A DNA stretch of 64,000 nt from positions 62,001 through 126,000 of the forward strand of contig NZ_JABAII010000004.1 of assembly GCF_012641405.1 (NCBI RefSeq), in the 5' to 3' direction. The translations under genes were made by a program, and so were the position numbers. The notes beneath the pieces are model-generated. The model worked only from the letters and a program-made list of their open reading frames with translations, was not told the origin of the DNA and made no database searches. This DNA is from Rhizobium sp. P40RR-XXII. Its GTDB lineage: Bacteria; Pseudomonadota; Alphaproteobacteria; Rhizobiales; Rhizobiaceae. Positions 19,617 through 31,349 of the stretch are shown here, one piece after another; the stretch's first letter is position 1, and each line of letters starts with the position of its first letter.

Positions 19617-19780
19617 GGCCGCTGTTTGGCATGAGAGGCGGTTGCTGGCAACGGGAATTGTCAACAGCCGGATGGGGAATTGCGCCGCACTCTGGTCATC
19701 GCTTTGTGTAGACGGTATGACGAATGCAGCATCAAAGCGTTTCCCGGATACATTAAGGGGTATACCGGGATGGAGCGGCT

Positions 19781-20545
19781 GTGGACGTCAGACATTTGGA
19801 CATATCGACGGACAATGAGGGGGAGGAAGCCGAGGTGCCGCAACGCTCCTCCCTGTTGGCGCGCTTCAGAGACCGTCCGCTTTGGCAGCGCATCATTCTC
19901 GTCCTGATCGGCCTTTTGCTGCTGCCGTACTTCTTCATCGTCGTCTATGTGCTGCCGTTCATCCACCCTGTTTCCACCCTGATGATTGGGGATGCCGTCA
20001 CCCTTCAGGGATACGACCGTCGCTGGGTGCCGCTGGATAAAATCGCGCCGGTGCTGGTGAAATCCGTCCTGGTCTCCGAGGACGGACAATTCTGTTACCA
20101 CGGCGGCGTCGATTGGAGCGAGATGCGGATGCTGGTCCAGGAGACGCTGCGCGGCAAGTCCACGCGCGGCGGCAGTACGATCCCGATGCAGACAGTGAAG
20201 AACCTGTTTCTCTGGAACAGCCGCTCCTTCGTGCGCAAGACGTTGGAATTGCCGCTTGCGGTCTCCGCTTCCGCCGTATGGTCGAAGCGCCGAATGATGG
20301 AGATCTATCTGAACGTCGCCGAATGGGGGCCGGGCATCTACGGTATCGAGGCCGCGGCGCGCTACCATTTCAAGGTGCCGCCCTCCAAGCTCACGGCACG
20401 CCAGGCAGCACTTCTCGCCGTCTCGCTTCCCAATCCGATCGATCGGGTGGCGGGCAAGCCGGGGCGCGGGCTCGGCCAGCTCGCCTCGCTGATCCAGCGC
20501 CGCGCGAGGAATGCCGACGCATACATCAAATGCCTTTATGATTGA
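19781..20545 (+). CDS. mtgA: Monofunctional peptidoglycan glycosyltransferase
   Basis: A 254-residue membrane-anchored GT51 enzyme that polymerises lipid II into glycan strands. There is one N-terminal membrane helix (about 37-60). Catalytic Glu100 lies in [14 protein letters not shown], and the other GT51 motifs are present: [26 protein letters not shown] and [18 protein letters not shown]. There is no transpeptidase domain. GTG start with GGAG seven bases upstream. It is divergent from the prenyl synthase gene. Confidence 0.93.
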   Translation: MDVRHLDISTDNEGEEAEVPQRSSLLARFRDRPLWQRIILVLIGLLLLPYFFIVVYVLPFIHPVSTLMIGDAVTLQGYDRRWVPLDKIAPVLVKSVLVSEDGQFCYHGGVDWSEMRMLVQETLRGKSTRGGSTIPMQTVKNLFLWNSRSFVRKTLELPLAVSASAVWSKRRMMEIYLNVAEWGPGIYGIEAAARYHFKVPPSKLTARQAALLAVSLPNPIDRVAGKPGRGLGQLASLIQRRARNADAYIKCLYD

Positions 20546-20699
20546 GATCAACACTTGTCGTTCGATTGGTTGACCATCGTCTGGCATTCTCGGCCATGAC
20601 GTATGGGCGGGTGACGCCGGCCTTCCGCGCGTTCGAGGACAAGAACCATTTCGAGGAACTCCTGACCTTCGAGTTCCGACGCCAAAAGGGAACAAGATC

Positions 20700-21347
20700 G
20701 TGAGCAAGCTGACACTCTATATCGGCAACAAGAACTATTCCTCCTGGTCGTTTCGGCCATGGATCGCGCTCGAAGGCTGCGGCATAGCGTTCGAGGAGGT
20801 GCTTATCCCCTTCGATTTTCCGGCGGGCAATCCAAATATTCGCGAGGTTTCGCCGACGGGCAAGGTGCCGATGCTGGTGCATGACGGCTTCAAGGTCTGG
20901 GAGTCGCTCGCCATCATCGAGTATGCGGCCGAACTTTTTCCCGATGCCGGTCTTCTGCCCAGGGATCGGCAGGCCCGCGCGCTGGCGCGATCCTATAGCA
21001 TGGAGATGCTTTCTGGCTTCAGCGCCTTGCGCAATGCCTGCCCGATGCACATGCGTCGCCCCGTGAGTCGCCTCAACCTGCCGGAGGGAGTGATGGAGGA
21101 TGTAGTGCGCATCGAGGCCATCTGGCGTGAGGCGCGTTCCCGCTCCGGCGGTCCCTTCCTGTTCGGGGCATTCTCCGGAGCCGATGCCATGTTCGCTCCG
21201 GTCGTCAGTCGCCTGGAGCGGTATGATATTGCCGTCTCTACCGATACGAAGGACTATATGGCCGTCATGAAAGCCCTGCCTGCCTGGAAGAAATGGGAGG
21301 AAGCGGCGCTGAAGGAAACGTGGACGGTGCCGGAGGACGAGGCCTGA
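20700..21347 (+). CDS. Glutathione S-transferase family protein
   Basis: A 215-residue protein with an N-terminal thioredoxin-like GST domain and a C-terminal helical domain. The motif YIGNKNYSSWSFRPWIALE holds the likely catalytic serine, and SPTGKVPMLVHDG and WESLAIIEYAAE hold the cis-proline and the glutathione-contact residues. It conjugates or reduces substrates with glutathione. The pattern is near the maleylacetoacetate-isomerase/YfcF-like group, but the substrate is unknown. GTG start at 20700. It follows mtgA by 154 bases. Confidence 0.85.
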   Translation: MSKLTLYIGNKNYSSWSFRPWIALEGCGIAFEEVLIPFDFPAGNPNIREVSPTGKVPMLVHDGFKVWESLAIIEYAAELFPDAGLLPRDRQARALARSYSMEMLSGFSALRNACPMHMRRPVSRLNLPEGVMEDVVRIEAIWREARSRSGGPFLFGAFSGADAMFAPVVSRLERYDIAVSTDTKDYMAVMKALPAWKKWEEAALKETWTVPEDEA

Positions 21348-21525
21348 CCGCCTAATTCGGCGTCGATATGTCCGAATCAAGCGCGCCGGGAAAAAATGCT
21401 ACTAGGGACTGGTCAAAGCCCGGTAAGCCATGTATAAGCCGGCCCAATTTCCGAAATTGATGCATGTCTGTTTCGGCCGCCTTGCTGGCCGCGGATATGT
21501 TTCGTCCGTACATGGAGTAACGAGA

Positions 21526-21711
21526 ATGGCTGTACCGAAGAGAAAAACGAGCCCGTCCAAGCGCGGTATGCGCCGCTCTGCTGACGCCCTGAAGGCTTCG
21601 ACCTACGTCGAAGACAAGAACTCCGGCGAACTGCGTCGCCCGCATCACATCGACCTGAAGACCGGCATGTATCGCGGTCGCCAGGTTCTGACGCCCAAGG
21701 AAAGCGCATAA
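21526..21711 (+). CDS. rpmF: 50S ribosomal protein L32
   Basis: A 61-residue basic ribosomal protein. [20 protein letters not shown] is the L32 N-terminus. The gene has its own Shine-Dalgarno (GGAG) eight bases upstream of ATG 21526; the frame extension to 21430 is not part of the gene. It ends in a clear intrinsic terminator. The C-terminal zinc-ribbon cysteines of some L32 proteins are absent, which is normal for alphaproteobacteria. Confidence 0.97.
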   Translation: MAVPKRKTSPSKRGMRRSADALKASTYVEDKNSGELRRPHHIDLKTGMYRGRQVLTPKESA

Positions 21712-21738
21712 TCAAGCGCTGCCTTGGTGGCATGAATT

Positions 21739-21766
21739 AAAGGCTGGCGTTTTGCAGGCCTTTTTT
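21739..21766 (+). terminator. Intrinsic terminator of rpmF
   Basis: AAAGGC-TG-GC, a GTTTT loop, then GC-AG-GCCTTT form a stem followed by TTTTTT about 30 bases after the rpmF stop codon. Confidence 0.85.
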
Positions 21767-21887
21767 CGTTGTGATCGGGGTGGATGAAAAGGTGCCTGTT
21801 TGTGCGCCGAAGCTCTGATGCCCTCTGTCCCTTTCGGAACAGAGGGAGTGAACCCTCTCCGAGCGTTCATAGGCGCATTGCCTTATT

Positions 21888-22460
21888 TCACAGGCTATCC
21901 AGCTTGCTCTGCATGGCGCGGAGTTGTTCCTTCAGCTCGTCGATATCCTTGGCTTCGGCCTTGCGGCTCTCCTTGGCCGGCGGCTTCATGAATGGCGAGA
22001 ACATCTGCATGGCCTGCTGGAACATTTCGGTGTTGCGGCGGACCTGCTCCTCGACCATCTGTATGGGCAGCTGAAGATTCTTGCCGAGCGGTGTTTCGCC
22101 AAAGGCGCGATTGATCTGCTCGCGCATCTGCGTTTGCTGCTCCGTGAAGGAGCGCATCGAATGCTCAAGGAAGCTTGGGACAACCATCTGCATCTGGTCG
22201 CCGTAATAGCCGATAAGCTGCCGGAGGAAGGAAATCGGCAGCAGCGTGTTGCCGGTCTTTGATTCCTGCTCGAAAATAATTTGCGTCAGGACCGAATGCG
22301 TAATGTCTTCACCGCTCTTGGCATCCTGGACAGTGAATTCCTCGCCTTTCTTCACCATCTCCGCCAGGTCGTCCAGCGTCACGTAGGTGCTGGTACCGGT
22401 ATTGTATAGGCGGCGATTCGCATATTTCTTGATTACGATCTGGCCCTCAGTCTTTGCCAT
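21888..22460 (-). CDS. phaR: Polyhydroxyalkanoate synthesis regulator
   Basis: A 190-residue repressor of polyhydroxybutyrate metabolism. The N-terminal PHB_acc_N domain shows IKKYANRRLYNTGTSTYVTL, followed by two accumulation-regulator segments (DITHSVLTQIIFEQE and LPISFLRQLIGYYGDQMQ). The tail from about residue 160 is a charged coiled coil. PhaR binds DNA and PHB granules and represses phasin genes until polymer forms. ATG at 22460 has AGGAG eight bases upstream. It is divergent from phaA, so the 240-base gap is the natural place for shared control. Confidence 0.93.
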   Translation of the reverse strand: MAKTEGQIVIKKYANRRLYNTGTSTYVTLDDLAEMVKKGEEFTVQDAKSGEDITHSVLTQIIFEQESKTGNTLLPISFLRQLIGYYGDQMQMVVPSFLEHSMRSFTEQQTQMREQINRAFGETPLGKNLQLPIQMVEEQVRRNTEMFQQAMQMFSPFMKPPAKESRKAEAKDIDELKEQLRAMQSKLDSL

Positions 22461-22700
22461 TATCAGTCTCCTGGCCCCGTCTGATTGTATGGAATACTCC
22501 TCCACTGCTGAGTGTAGACGCAAAAGAAGCTTGGTGACAATCGCTTTGTGCGATGCGGCAAGCCCAATCCTTGGTTGGATTTCCAGCGGGCAACGACGGC
22601 TTCATGAAATCTGTACGCGGGAAATTCTTGCAATTTGACTCCAGCGCAAAGCTTTGACAGTTTCGCCTCATATACACGTTCATTTCCTGAGGAGGCTTCC

Positions 22701-23882
22701 ATGAGCAGTTCATCCATCGTTGTCGCCAGCGCGGCCCGCACCGCGGTCGGCTCGTTCAACGGCGCGTTCGCGACCGTTCCGGCTCATGAGCTCGGCGCGG
22801 CCGCGATCAAGGGCGCGCTGGAGCGCGCCGGCGTCGATGCCAAGGAAGTCGACGAAGTGATCCTCGGTCAGGTGCTTCAGGCCGGCGAAGGACAGAACCC
22901 GGCCCGCCAGGCCGCGATGAAGGCCGGCATCCCGCAGGAAGCGACCGCCTGGGGCGTCAACCAGCTTTGCGGCTCCGGCCTGCGCGCCGTCGCGCTCGGC
23001 CTGCAGCAGATCGCCACCGGCGACGCGAAGATCATCGTCGCCGGCGGCCAGGAATCCATGTCGATGGCGCCGCATGCGGCAAACCTTCGCTCCGGCACCA
23101 AGATGGGCGACATGAAGATGATCGACACCATGATCAAGGATGGCCTGACGGATGCTTTTTACGGCTATCACATGGGCATTACGGCTGAAAACATCGCGCG
23201 GCAGTGGCAGCTTTCGCGCGAGGAACAGGATCAGTTTGCCGTTTCCTCCCAGAACAAGGCGGAAGCCGCGCAGAAGGCCGGCCGGTTCACCGACGAGATC
23301 ATCCCTTTCACCATCCAGGCGCGCAAGGGCAACGTCACGGTCGATGCCGACGAATATATCCGCCATGGCGCGTCGATGGACGGCATGGCGAAGCTGCGCC
23401 CGGCCTTCGACAAGGAAGGCACGGTCACTGCCGGCAACGCTTCCGGCCTCAATGACGGCGCCGCTGCCGCCGTGCTGATGACCGAGACGGAAGCCTCGCG
23501 CCGCGGCATTCAACCGCTTGCGCGCATCGTGTCCTGGGCAACCGCCGGCGTCGATCCGCAGATCATGGGCACCGGGCCGATCCCGGCCTCGCGCAAGGCG
23601 CTGGAAAAGGCGGGCTGGTCCGTCGCAGACCTCGATCTCGTCGAAGCCAACGAGGCGTTCGCCGCCCAGGCTTGCGCCGTCAATAAGGATCTCGGCTGGG
23701 ATACGTCGATCGTCAACGTCAACGGCGGTGCGATCGCCATCGGCCATCCCATCGGCGCCTCCGGAGCCCGCGTTCTCAATACGCTGCTGTTCGAAATGAA
23801 GCGCCGCGGCGCCCGCAAGGGGCTCGCCACGCTGTGCATCGGCGGGGGCATGGGCGTCGCCATGTGCTTCGAGGCGCTTTAA
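22701..23882 (+). CDS. phaA: Acetyl-CoA acetyltransferase (beta-ketothiolase)
   Basis: A 393-residue thiolase that joins two acetyl-CoA into acetoacetyl-CoA, the first step of polyhydroxybutyrate synthesis. The nucleophile C90 is in [12 protein letters not shown]349 in [10 protein letters not shown] and C379 in CIGGGMG. ATG at 22701 lies five bases after GGAGG. It is followed 99 bases later by phaB on the same strand; the pair is a standard PHB precursor operon. Confidence 0.95.
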   Translation: MSSSSIVVASAARTAVGSFNGAFATVPAHELGAAAIKGALERAGVDAKEVDEVILGQVLQAGEGQNPARQAAMKAGIPQEATAWGVNQLCGSGLRAVALGLQQIATGDAKIIVAGGQESMSMAPHAANLRSGTKMGDMKMIDTMIKDGLTDAFYGYHMGITAENIARQWQLSREEQDQFAVSSQNKAEAAQKAGRFTDEIIPFTIQARKGNVTVDADEYIRHGASMDGMAKLRPAFDKEGTVTAGNASGLNDGAAAAVLMTETEASRRGIQPLARIVSWATAGVDPQIMGTGPIPASRKALEKAGWSVADLDLVEANEAFAAQACAVNKDLGWDTSIVNVNGGAIAIGHPIGASGARVLNTLLFEMKRRGARKGLATLCIGGGMGVAMCFEAL

Positions 23883-23981
23883 GGCGTCTTGAAAGGAGTT
23901 TTCCAGAAGAAGTGGTGAAAGCGGAGCCGGCGACCCGGCCTTCGGGCGTCTCGTCTCCGCAGCAACAAAGGGGAGTGGCAC

Positions 23982-24707
23982 ATGAGCAGAGTGGCATTGG
24001 TAACCGGGGGCACACGCGGCATCGGAGCGGCCATTTCGATGGCGCTGCATAATGCGGGTTACAAGGTGGCGGCAACCTATGCCGGCAACGACGAGAAAGC
24101 CCGGGCGTTCCACGATGTGACCGGCATCGCCGTCCATAAATGGGATGTCACCGATTACGAAGCCTGCGGCAAGGGCATCGCCAAGGTCGAGCATGATCTC
24201 GGACATGTCGAGGTCCTGGTCAACAATGCCGGCATTACCCGTGACGCCATGTTCCACAAGATGACGCCGCAGCAATGGCACGAGGTCATCAATACGAACC
24301 TCAGCGGCCTGTTCAACATGACCCATCATGTCTGGCAGGGCATGCGCGATCGCAGCTTCGGCCGCGTGATCAACATCTCATCGATCAATGGTCAGAAGGG
24401 GCAGATGGGGCAGGCGAACTACTCCGCCGCCAAGGCCGGCGATCTCGGCTTCACCAAGGCGCTTGCCCAAGAGGGGGCCGCCAAGAACATCACCGTCAAT
24501 GCCATTTGCCCCGGTTATATCGGCACGGAAATGGTGCTGGCGGTGCCGGAAAAGGTGCTGACCGAGCGTATCATCCCGCAGATCCCGGTGGGACGCCTGG
24601 GCGAGCCCGAGGAAATCGCCCGCATAGCCGTCTTTCTTGCCAGTGACGACGCCGGTTTCATCACGGGATCGACGATAACAGCCAACGGCGGCCAGTTCTT
24701 CGTCTAA
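23982..24707 (+). CDS. phaB: Acetoacetyl-CoA reductase
   Basis: A 241-residue short-chain dehydrogenase that reduces acetoacetyl-CoA to (R)-3-hydroxybutyryl-CoA with NADPH. The nucleotide loop is TGGTRGIG (8-15). The catalytic residues are S134, Y147 and K151 in NISSINGQKGQMGQANYSAA and the following K. The protein ends in GSTITANGGQFFV, the usual PhaB C-terminus. The PHB synthase phaC is not in the window. Confidence 0.95.
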   Translation: MSRVALVTGGTRGIGAAISMALHNAGYKVAATYAGNDEKARAFHDVTGIAVHKWDVTDYEACGKGIAKVEHDLGHVEVLVNNAGITRDAMFHKMTPQQWHEVINTNLSGLFNMTHHVWQGMRDRSFGRVINISSINGQKGQMGQANYSAAKAGDLGFTKALAQEGAAKNITVNAICPGYIGTEMVLAVPEKVLTERIIPQIPVGRLGEPEEIARIAVFLASDDAGFITGSTITANGGQFFV

Positions 24708-24807
24708 AGCAGTTCCAGGAAGGTGCGCGGCAGTCTTCCGTCGGAAATTGCGTAGAAACAATGGGAGAGAGCGGTTCGGAACTTCCGTAAAGAGCTGCTC
24801 CGCTCTT
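24708..24807. repeat. Dispersed palindromic repeat, copy 2
   Basis: The element begins right after the phaB stop (AAAGCAGTTCCAGGAAG...) and ends in GCTGCTCCGCTCT. It is homologous along its length to 7406-7510. Its position suggests a role in ending or stabilising the phaAB message. Confidence 0.7.
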
Positions 24808-24861
24808 GGCCGTTCGCATCATGGGCAGGATTGCCGGATAGACGGAAGTGCCGGCCCGGCA

Positions 24862-25035
24862 TCATCCTCGGCCTGAGTTTGCCTGCTGTCGCTGCCGAGG
24901 CTTGAATTCCAGGATGACGGCTTCCAATGCTAGCCGCTTTTTCTCCTTGTCTCGCGCTCTTGCCGCGCTTCCAAGCGCGTAAAAAGTGGTGCCGATAAGC
25001 GCGAGTGCTGCAATGCTTGCGATGATTGCGGCCAT
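24862..25035 (-). CDS. Small single-helix membrane protein
   Basis: A 57-residue open frame. Residues 2-22 form one membrane helix (AAIIASIAALALIGTTFYAL); after it comes a strongly basic and charged stretch (ARARDKEKKR) and a Gln/Arg-rich tail. ATG at 25035 has AAAGGAA seven bases upstream, a good ribosome-binding site. I do not recognise a family. It is the third small envelope protein on this strand in 800 bases, after a DUF3309 protein and a glycine-zipper lipoprotein. Confidence 0.5.
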   Translation of the reverse strand: MAAIIASIAALALIGTTFYALGSAARARDKEKKRLALEAVILEFKPRQRQQANSGRG

Positions 25036-25138
25036 GGTGCCGTTCCTTTCTCAAAACACTGCTTCCTTCCCGCAACCAAACGCGCGGGAGGAGGATTCTT
25101 TCAGAAACTCCGGCTTTCAGAGCCTCCAATGGCCCGAT

Positions 25139-25173
25139 GTTCGTGACCGGCCGCGGTGCGGTCGGTCACGAAC
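25139..25173 (-). terminator. Inverted repeat after the lipoprotein gene
   Basis: GTTCGTGACCG (25139-25149) and CGGTCACGAAC (25163-25173) pair perfectly over 11 bp just past the stop codon of the lipoprotein gene. There is no U-run, so it may act as a weak or Rho-assisted terminator or a protective 3' hairpin. Confidence 0.5.
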
Positions 25174-25183
25174 GGGTCAAGCC

Positions 25184-25438
25184 TTAGCGGCAACGGGCCT
25201 CGTAGCGATGGCCATACCGGTCGCGATAGATGCAATAGCCACGGCGCTCATGGGAGCGTCCGATAAGATTGCCGACGACGCCGCCGGCGACGGCGCCGAC
25301 TGCCGCGCCACCCCAGCTATGGGTGGCCACGCCGCCGATCAGGGCGCCGGTGCCAGCACCGATGGCAGTCCCTTTTTCCGTTGCCGTGCATGACGCCAAA
25401 GCGCCGACAAGGGCGATCGCGACGATGATCTTCTTCAT
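25184..25438 (-). CDS. Glycine-zipper lipoprotein
   Basis: An 84-residue envelope protein. The N-terminus is a lipoprotein signal with lipobox LASC (cysteine 17). Residues about 23-60 are a glycine zipper (GTAIGAGTGALIGGVATHSW and GAAVGAVAGGVVGNLIG), as in the 17-kDa antigen/YMGG families. The C-terminal end (RGYCIYRDRYGHRYEARCR) carries two cysteines that could form a disulfide. It is probably an outer-membrane lipoprotein; its role is unknown. Similar genes in rhizobia are often stress-induced (general knowledge). It follows the DUF3309 gene by 46 bases and may share its promoter. Confidence 0.75.
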   Translation of the reverse strand: MKKIIVAIALVGALASCTATEKGTAIGAGTGALIGGVATHSWGGAAVGAVAGGVVGNLIGRSHERRGYCIYRDRYGHRYEARCR

Positions 25439-25484
25439 GGTGTTAGCTCCCTGGTGTTGTGACGTTTGAACATTGACCCGCGGA

Positions 25485-25640
25485 TCAAATCCGCCCCATC
25501 AATAGCAAAATGAGAACAATGACGAGAACAAGCCCGAGACCGCCTGATGGGCCGTACCCCCATGCCCGGCTGTAACCCCAGCTGGGCAGCGCGCCGATCA
25601 GCAGCAGAATCAGTATGACAAGCAATACCGTACCAAGCAT
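25485..25640 (-). CDS. DUF3309 small membrane protein
   Basis: A 51-residue, very hydrophobic protein: two membrane segments (LGTVLLVILILLLIGALPSW and GLGLVLVIVLILLLMG) flank a Tyr/Gly-rich loop (YSRAWGYGPSGG). This is the hallmark of DUF3309. ATG at 25640 is seven bases after GGAGGAG; the upstream extension to 25682 is not needed. The function of the family is unknown; it is often found among general-stress genes of alphaproteobacteria. Confidence 0.75.
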   Translation of the reverse strand: MLGTVLLVILILLLIGALPSWGYSRAWGYGPSGGLGLVLVIVLILLLMGRI

Positions 25641-25708
25641 GATATGTCTCCTCCATGTCCATCGCTTGAATAGCACCGGCAATGTCGTTCAATCCGGCAC
25701 CATGCTTC

Positions 25709-25733
25709 AGCGACTCCAGCTCAAATCGGTTCC
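25709..25733 (-). promoter_or_regulatory. Candidate EcfG-type (general stress) promoter
   Basis: On the minus strand GGAAC (25733-25729) is followed after 16 bases by CGCT (25712-25709). The consensus for EcfG/RpoE2 sigma factors of rhizobia is GGAAC-N16/17-CGTT, so one base differs. It lies about 70 bases upstream of the DUF3309 start. Confidence 0.35.
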
Positions 25734-25904
25734 CTAGTAAATGCGCGGAGTTCCTCAATTCTGCAGATAGAAACTTGCATCGCCGAAAATTGTTCCGGCT
25801 AAGAAATAAAAATGCTCGGATCCCGGCGGCGCCGCGATCGGCCAAACGTTAACGCGACTGCGCGATGCGGGGGGCGGAGAGAGGGTCGCGATCCATTCTT
25901 ATGG

Positions 25905-25919
25905 TTAAAATATGATTAA
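25905..25919. promoter_or_regulatory. Consensus CtrA box TTAA-N7-TTAA
   Basis: TTAA (25905-25908), seven bases, TTAA (25916-25919) is an exact match to the full CtrA binding site of alphaproteobacteria. It lies seven bases upstream of the first of three phased repeats rich in GANTC sites. A second pair of TTAA half-sites (TTAACGTTAA) lies just after that repeat. Confidence 0.55.
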
Positions 25920-25925
25920 AATACA

Positions 25926-25986
25926 ATATGTTGCGGTGAACGAAACGAGAAAGGAAACGTGTCCGTGATTCGTCGGCGATTCGTTC
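25926..25986. repeat. Composite repeat, copy 1 (GAAC box plus paired GATTC)
   Basis: The unit reads ATATGTTG, then GTGAAC, then an A-rich stretch, then GATTCGTCGGCGATTCGTTC. GAAC starts at 25938 and the two GATTC sites at 25967 and 25978, i.e. 29 and 40 bases later. The same spacing recurs in copies 2 and 3. Confidence 0.8.
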
Positions 25987-26363
25987 TGCGTTTGGACTTT
26001 GGTTAACGTTAAGGTCTTCCTGTAGGGTGCCGACGTGCGGGCCGAGCGAAATCCGGTGGTAGGCGGGTGTGCGCAGAATGGCCTTCATGCTTTGATCGGC
26101 TCGCGCGGAATGGGCCGCGAACAACGTTCTGGGTCCGTGCCGCTTTCCATGTTCCGATGCTGTCCTGGCGAAATACAACTATGTAGCCGTGAAATCCGAT
26201 TCGCTCCGGCCTCGATCGATATAACGATGAGAACAGCTTATGCGTGTATTTGGAAGCTCATTATATCTGCGCCCATTGAAAGATTGATCACAATTCCTGA
26301 TTCGGCCGGACTTGCGGGCTCAACCATGCAGAGTCCTGTGTGTTTTGGTCGAGGAAACGCTAG

Positions 26364-26422
26364 ATATTGTATGGAACAAAGACAGAATTGAGCTGGAATA
26401 GCGATTCGTCGCCGATTCGTTC
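26364..26422. repeat. Composite repeat, copy 2
   Basis: ATATTGTATGGAAC, an A-rich stretch and GATTCGTCGCCGATTCGTTC. GAAC starts at 26374, and GATTC sites start at 26403 and 26414, exactly 29 and 40 bases later. The following bases (CTTTGACC...TTAACG) also resemble those after copy 1. Confidence 0.8.
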
Positions 26423-26604
26423 CGGCTTTGACCCGAATCTTAACGCAAATAACGCCATTCCGAAAAATTACATAATTTACAGATAATTAACCATGAAAAG
26501 CGCCGATTTTCGCCGACTTCAGATTCAACACTTGACTCCTTTTCTCGTGGAAAAGGCGTAGAAGCGAGATTCAGCATTTGGTGTGAATCTTTTCGTTGAA
26601 ATCC

Positions 26605-26665
26605 ATATGTTGTAGTGAACAAAAAAAGAACGGTGGTGAGTCAGCGATTCGTCTCCGATTCGTTC
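26605..26665. repeat. Composite repeat, copy 3
   Basis: ATATGTTGTAGTGAAC, then seven A and a second GAAC, then GATTCGTCTCCGATTCGTTC. GAAC starts at 26617 and GATTC at 26646 and 26657, again 29 and 40 bases later. In this copy GAAC-N7-GAAC is an exact match to the alphaproteobacterial LexA (SOS) box. It lies about 210 bases upstream of the helicase start. Confidence 0.8.
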
Positions 26666-26873
26666 TCAAGCTGTTCCGGAATCGTCAGGACTCGCATGAG
26701 ATGCAGGACGCATGTAACTTCTGGTTGAGGCTGCCGATAGTGAAATCGATTGTTGCCACGGCTGTTTTTTTATTCAGGCCTTGCCTTTGTCGCATATGGT
26801 CGTCATCTCTTCGTTTCCTCCTTGGGGAACTTGCTGATCGAAAGACGGTGGTTTCTCGCCCACGCACGGACCA

Positions 26874-29999
<3,126 letters not shown>

Positions 30000-30002
30000 C
30001 CC

Positions 30003-30407
30003 ATGACGGACGAGAAACAGCCATTTTCCGGTTCGCGCCAGCGCATCGACAAATGGCTGTTCTTTGCCCGCATGGTGAAATCCCGCTCGCTGGCGCAGCT
30101 TTACGTTCAGAAGGGTAGCGTGCGGGTGAATGGCGAGCGGATCGCCCAGCCGAGTTTCGGCGTCAAGGCCGGCGACCGTATCGAGCTCTCGCTGGAGCGC
30201 CGGGATATCGTCCTCGTCGTGCGTTCGCCCGGCGAGCGCAGGGGACCTTTCGAGGAAGCCAAGCTGCTCTATGAGGATCTGACGCCGCCGCCGGATGAGA
30301 CAAAACGCCTCACCCCGTTCGAGCAGGCGCTGCGCGCGCCGGGGAGCGGAAGGCCCACCAAGCGCGATCGCCGTGCAATCGATCGCCTGATCTCGGACGA
30401 CGATTAG
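30003..30407 (+). CDS. S4-domain RNA-binding protein (HslR-like)
   Basis: A 134-residue basic protein. Residues about 14-75 form an S4 RNA-binding domain (RIDKWLFFARMVKSRSLAQL, then GSVRVNGERI). The rest is charged, ending in KRDRRAIDRLI. It resembles Hsp15 (HslR), which binds stalled 50S subunits carrying nascent peptidyl-tRNA after heat shock. It directly follows the SUV3-like helicase, which suggests a joint role in RNA handling (inference). ATG at 30003. Confidence 0.85.
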   Translation: MTDEKQPFSGSRQRIDKWLFFARMVKSRSLAQLYVQKGSVRVNGERIAQPSFGVKAGDRIELSLERRDIVLVVRSPGERRGPFEEAKLLYEDLTPPPDETKRLTPFEQALRAPGSGRPTKRDRRAIDRLISDDD

Positions 30408-30613
30408 AAAACTCTGCCTGTGTCGGGCCGCTTTCAAGATTGTTTGTCCTTGAAATTGGCCGATAAAGTCGATACCTCACCATCAACCTGCCGGTAACCA
30501 GCCGGGCGGCGCGTTTGCGTGTGGCGCATGCGTTTGTCCGTTCGGCTCCGCGGGACGGCGCGACGTTCCAGGTTGCGCATCCGCGAAGGCTAAAGACATT
30601 CCTGGAGTGCTTC

Positions 30614-30952
30614 ATGACATATGTCGTGACCGATAATTGCGTCCGCTGCAAATATACTGATTGCGTGGAAGTCTGCCCTGTTGACTGCTTCTACGAAGGC
30701 GAGAATTTTCTCGTCATCCATCCCGACGAATGCATCGATTGCGGCGTCTGCGAACCGGAATGTCCCGCCGAGGCAATCAAGCCCGATACGGAGCCGGGCC
30801 TCGACAAGTGGCTGAAGATCAACACGGAATATGCCGCCATCTGGCCGAACATCACGGTCAAGCGCGACCCGCTGCCGGAAGCCAAGGAGATGGACGGCGA
30901 GGAAGGAAAGTTCGAGAAGTATTTCTCGACGAACCCCGGAAGCGGCGACTGA
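30614..30952 (+). CDS. fdxA: Seven-iron ferredoxin FdxA
   Basis: A 112-residue bacterial ferredoxin with [3Fe-4S] and [4Fe-4S] clusters. Cysteines 9, 12, 17, 21, 25 and 40, 43, 46, 50 lie in [18 protein letters not shown] and [12 protein letters not shown], the FdxA pattern. The extended C-terminal part ([20 protein letters not shown]) is also typical. It is an electron carrier in the cytoplasm. ATG at 30614 follows GGAG by six bases; the frame upstream to 30515 is not part of the gene. Confidence 0.95.
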   Translation: MTYVVTDNCVRCKYTDCVEVCPVDCFYEGENFLVIHPDECIDCGVCEPECPAEAIKPDTEPGLDKWLKINTEYAAIWPNITVKRDPLPEAKEMDGEEGKFEKYFSTNPGSGD

Positions 30953-31349
30953 TCGAGGGCCGTGACAGGCCGTCGATAAAGGTGTAGTCGATATCGCAGA
31001 AAGCGAATCATTGCCGTTGGGTCGCATGGCGGTCAACGTGGCGTTTTTGGCGCGCACGCAGCAAATTATTGATTTCCTCAGATTTTTGTGATAGGTTCCT
31101 CACACTGATCCACAGCGGCATTACGCATGCCCAAAACCATCACGAAAGCAAATCACCAATCCGTACGCGGTTTCCTTGACATATCAACGATTTGTGTTGT
31201 CGGGTCCTAGATCGCGATGGGTGGGTTTCTGTTTGCATAAGTCTGGCTGGACCAGGATGAAGTGACCCGACGGTTCGTCCGTCTCATCCGGGCCTGACTG
31301 ACCCGGCACCCGGCCCAACCGGGCGCATAACAGGGAGTTTTTGAAAAGA
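30953..31349. other. carD upstream region
   Basis: About 400 bases without a gene. A possible -35 element TTGACA is at 31176-31181, but I see no convincing -10. The last 100 bases are C/G-rich with CCCGGCACCCGGCCCAACCG and a purine-rich ribosome site (GGGAG, 31333-31337), suggesting a structured leader for carD. Confidence 0.4.

Larger units (their letters stand above)
25641..26873. other. 1.2-kb gene-free region with a GANTC cluster
   Basis: No credible protein gene is visible; the short frames here are not supported by ribosome-binding sites or sequence pattern. Apart from the promoter candidate, CtrA box and three repeats listed separately, I count 17 GANTC (CcrM methylation) sites between 25967 and 26693, against about three expected at random. 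The local sequence is more AT-rich than its surroundings (for example 26460-26500). It must also hold the helicase promoter. No DnaA box of the TTATCCACA type was seen. Confidence 0.65.

Noticed and set aside
25905..26693. Replication origin
   Set aside because: CtrA box and GANTC sites would fit, but no DnaA boxes, no repABC or hemE/dnaA-type neighbours and no partition genes are present.
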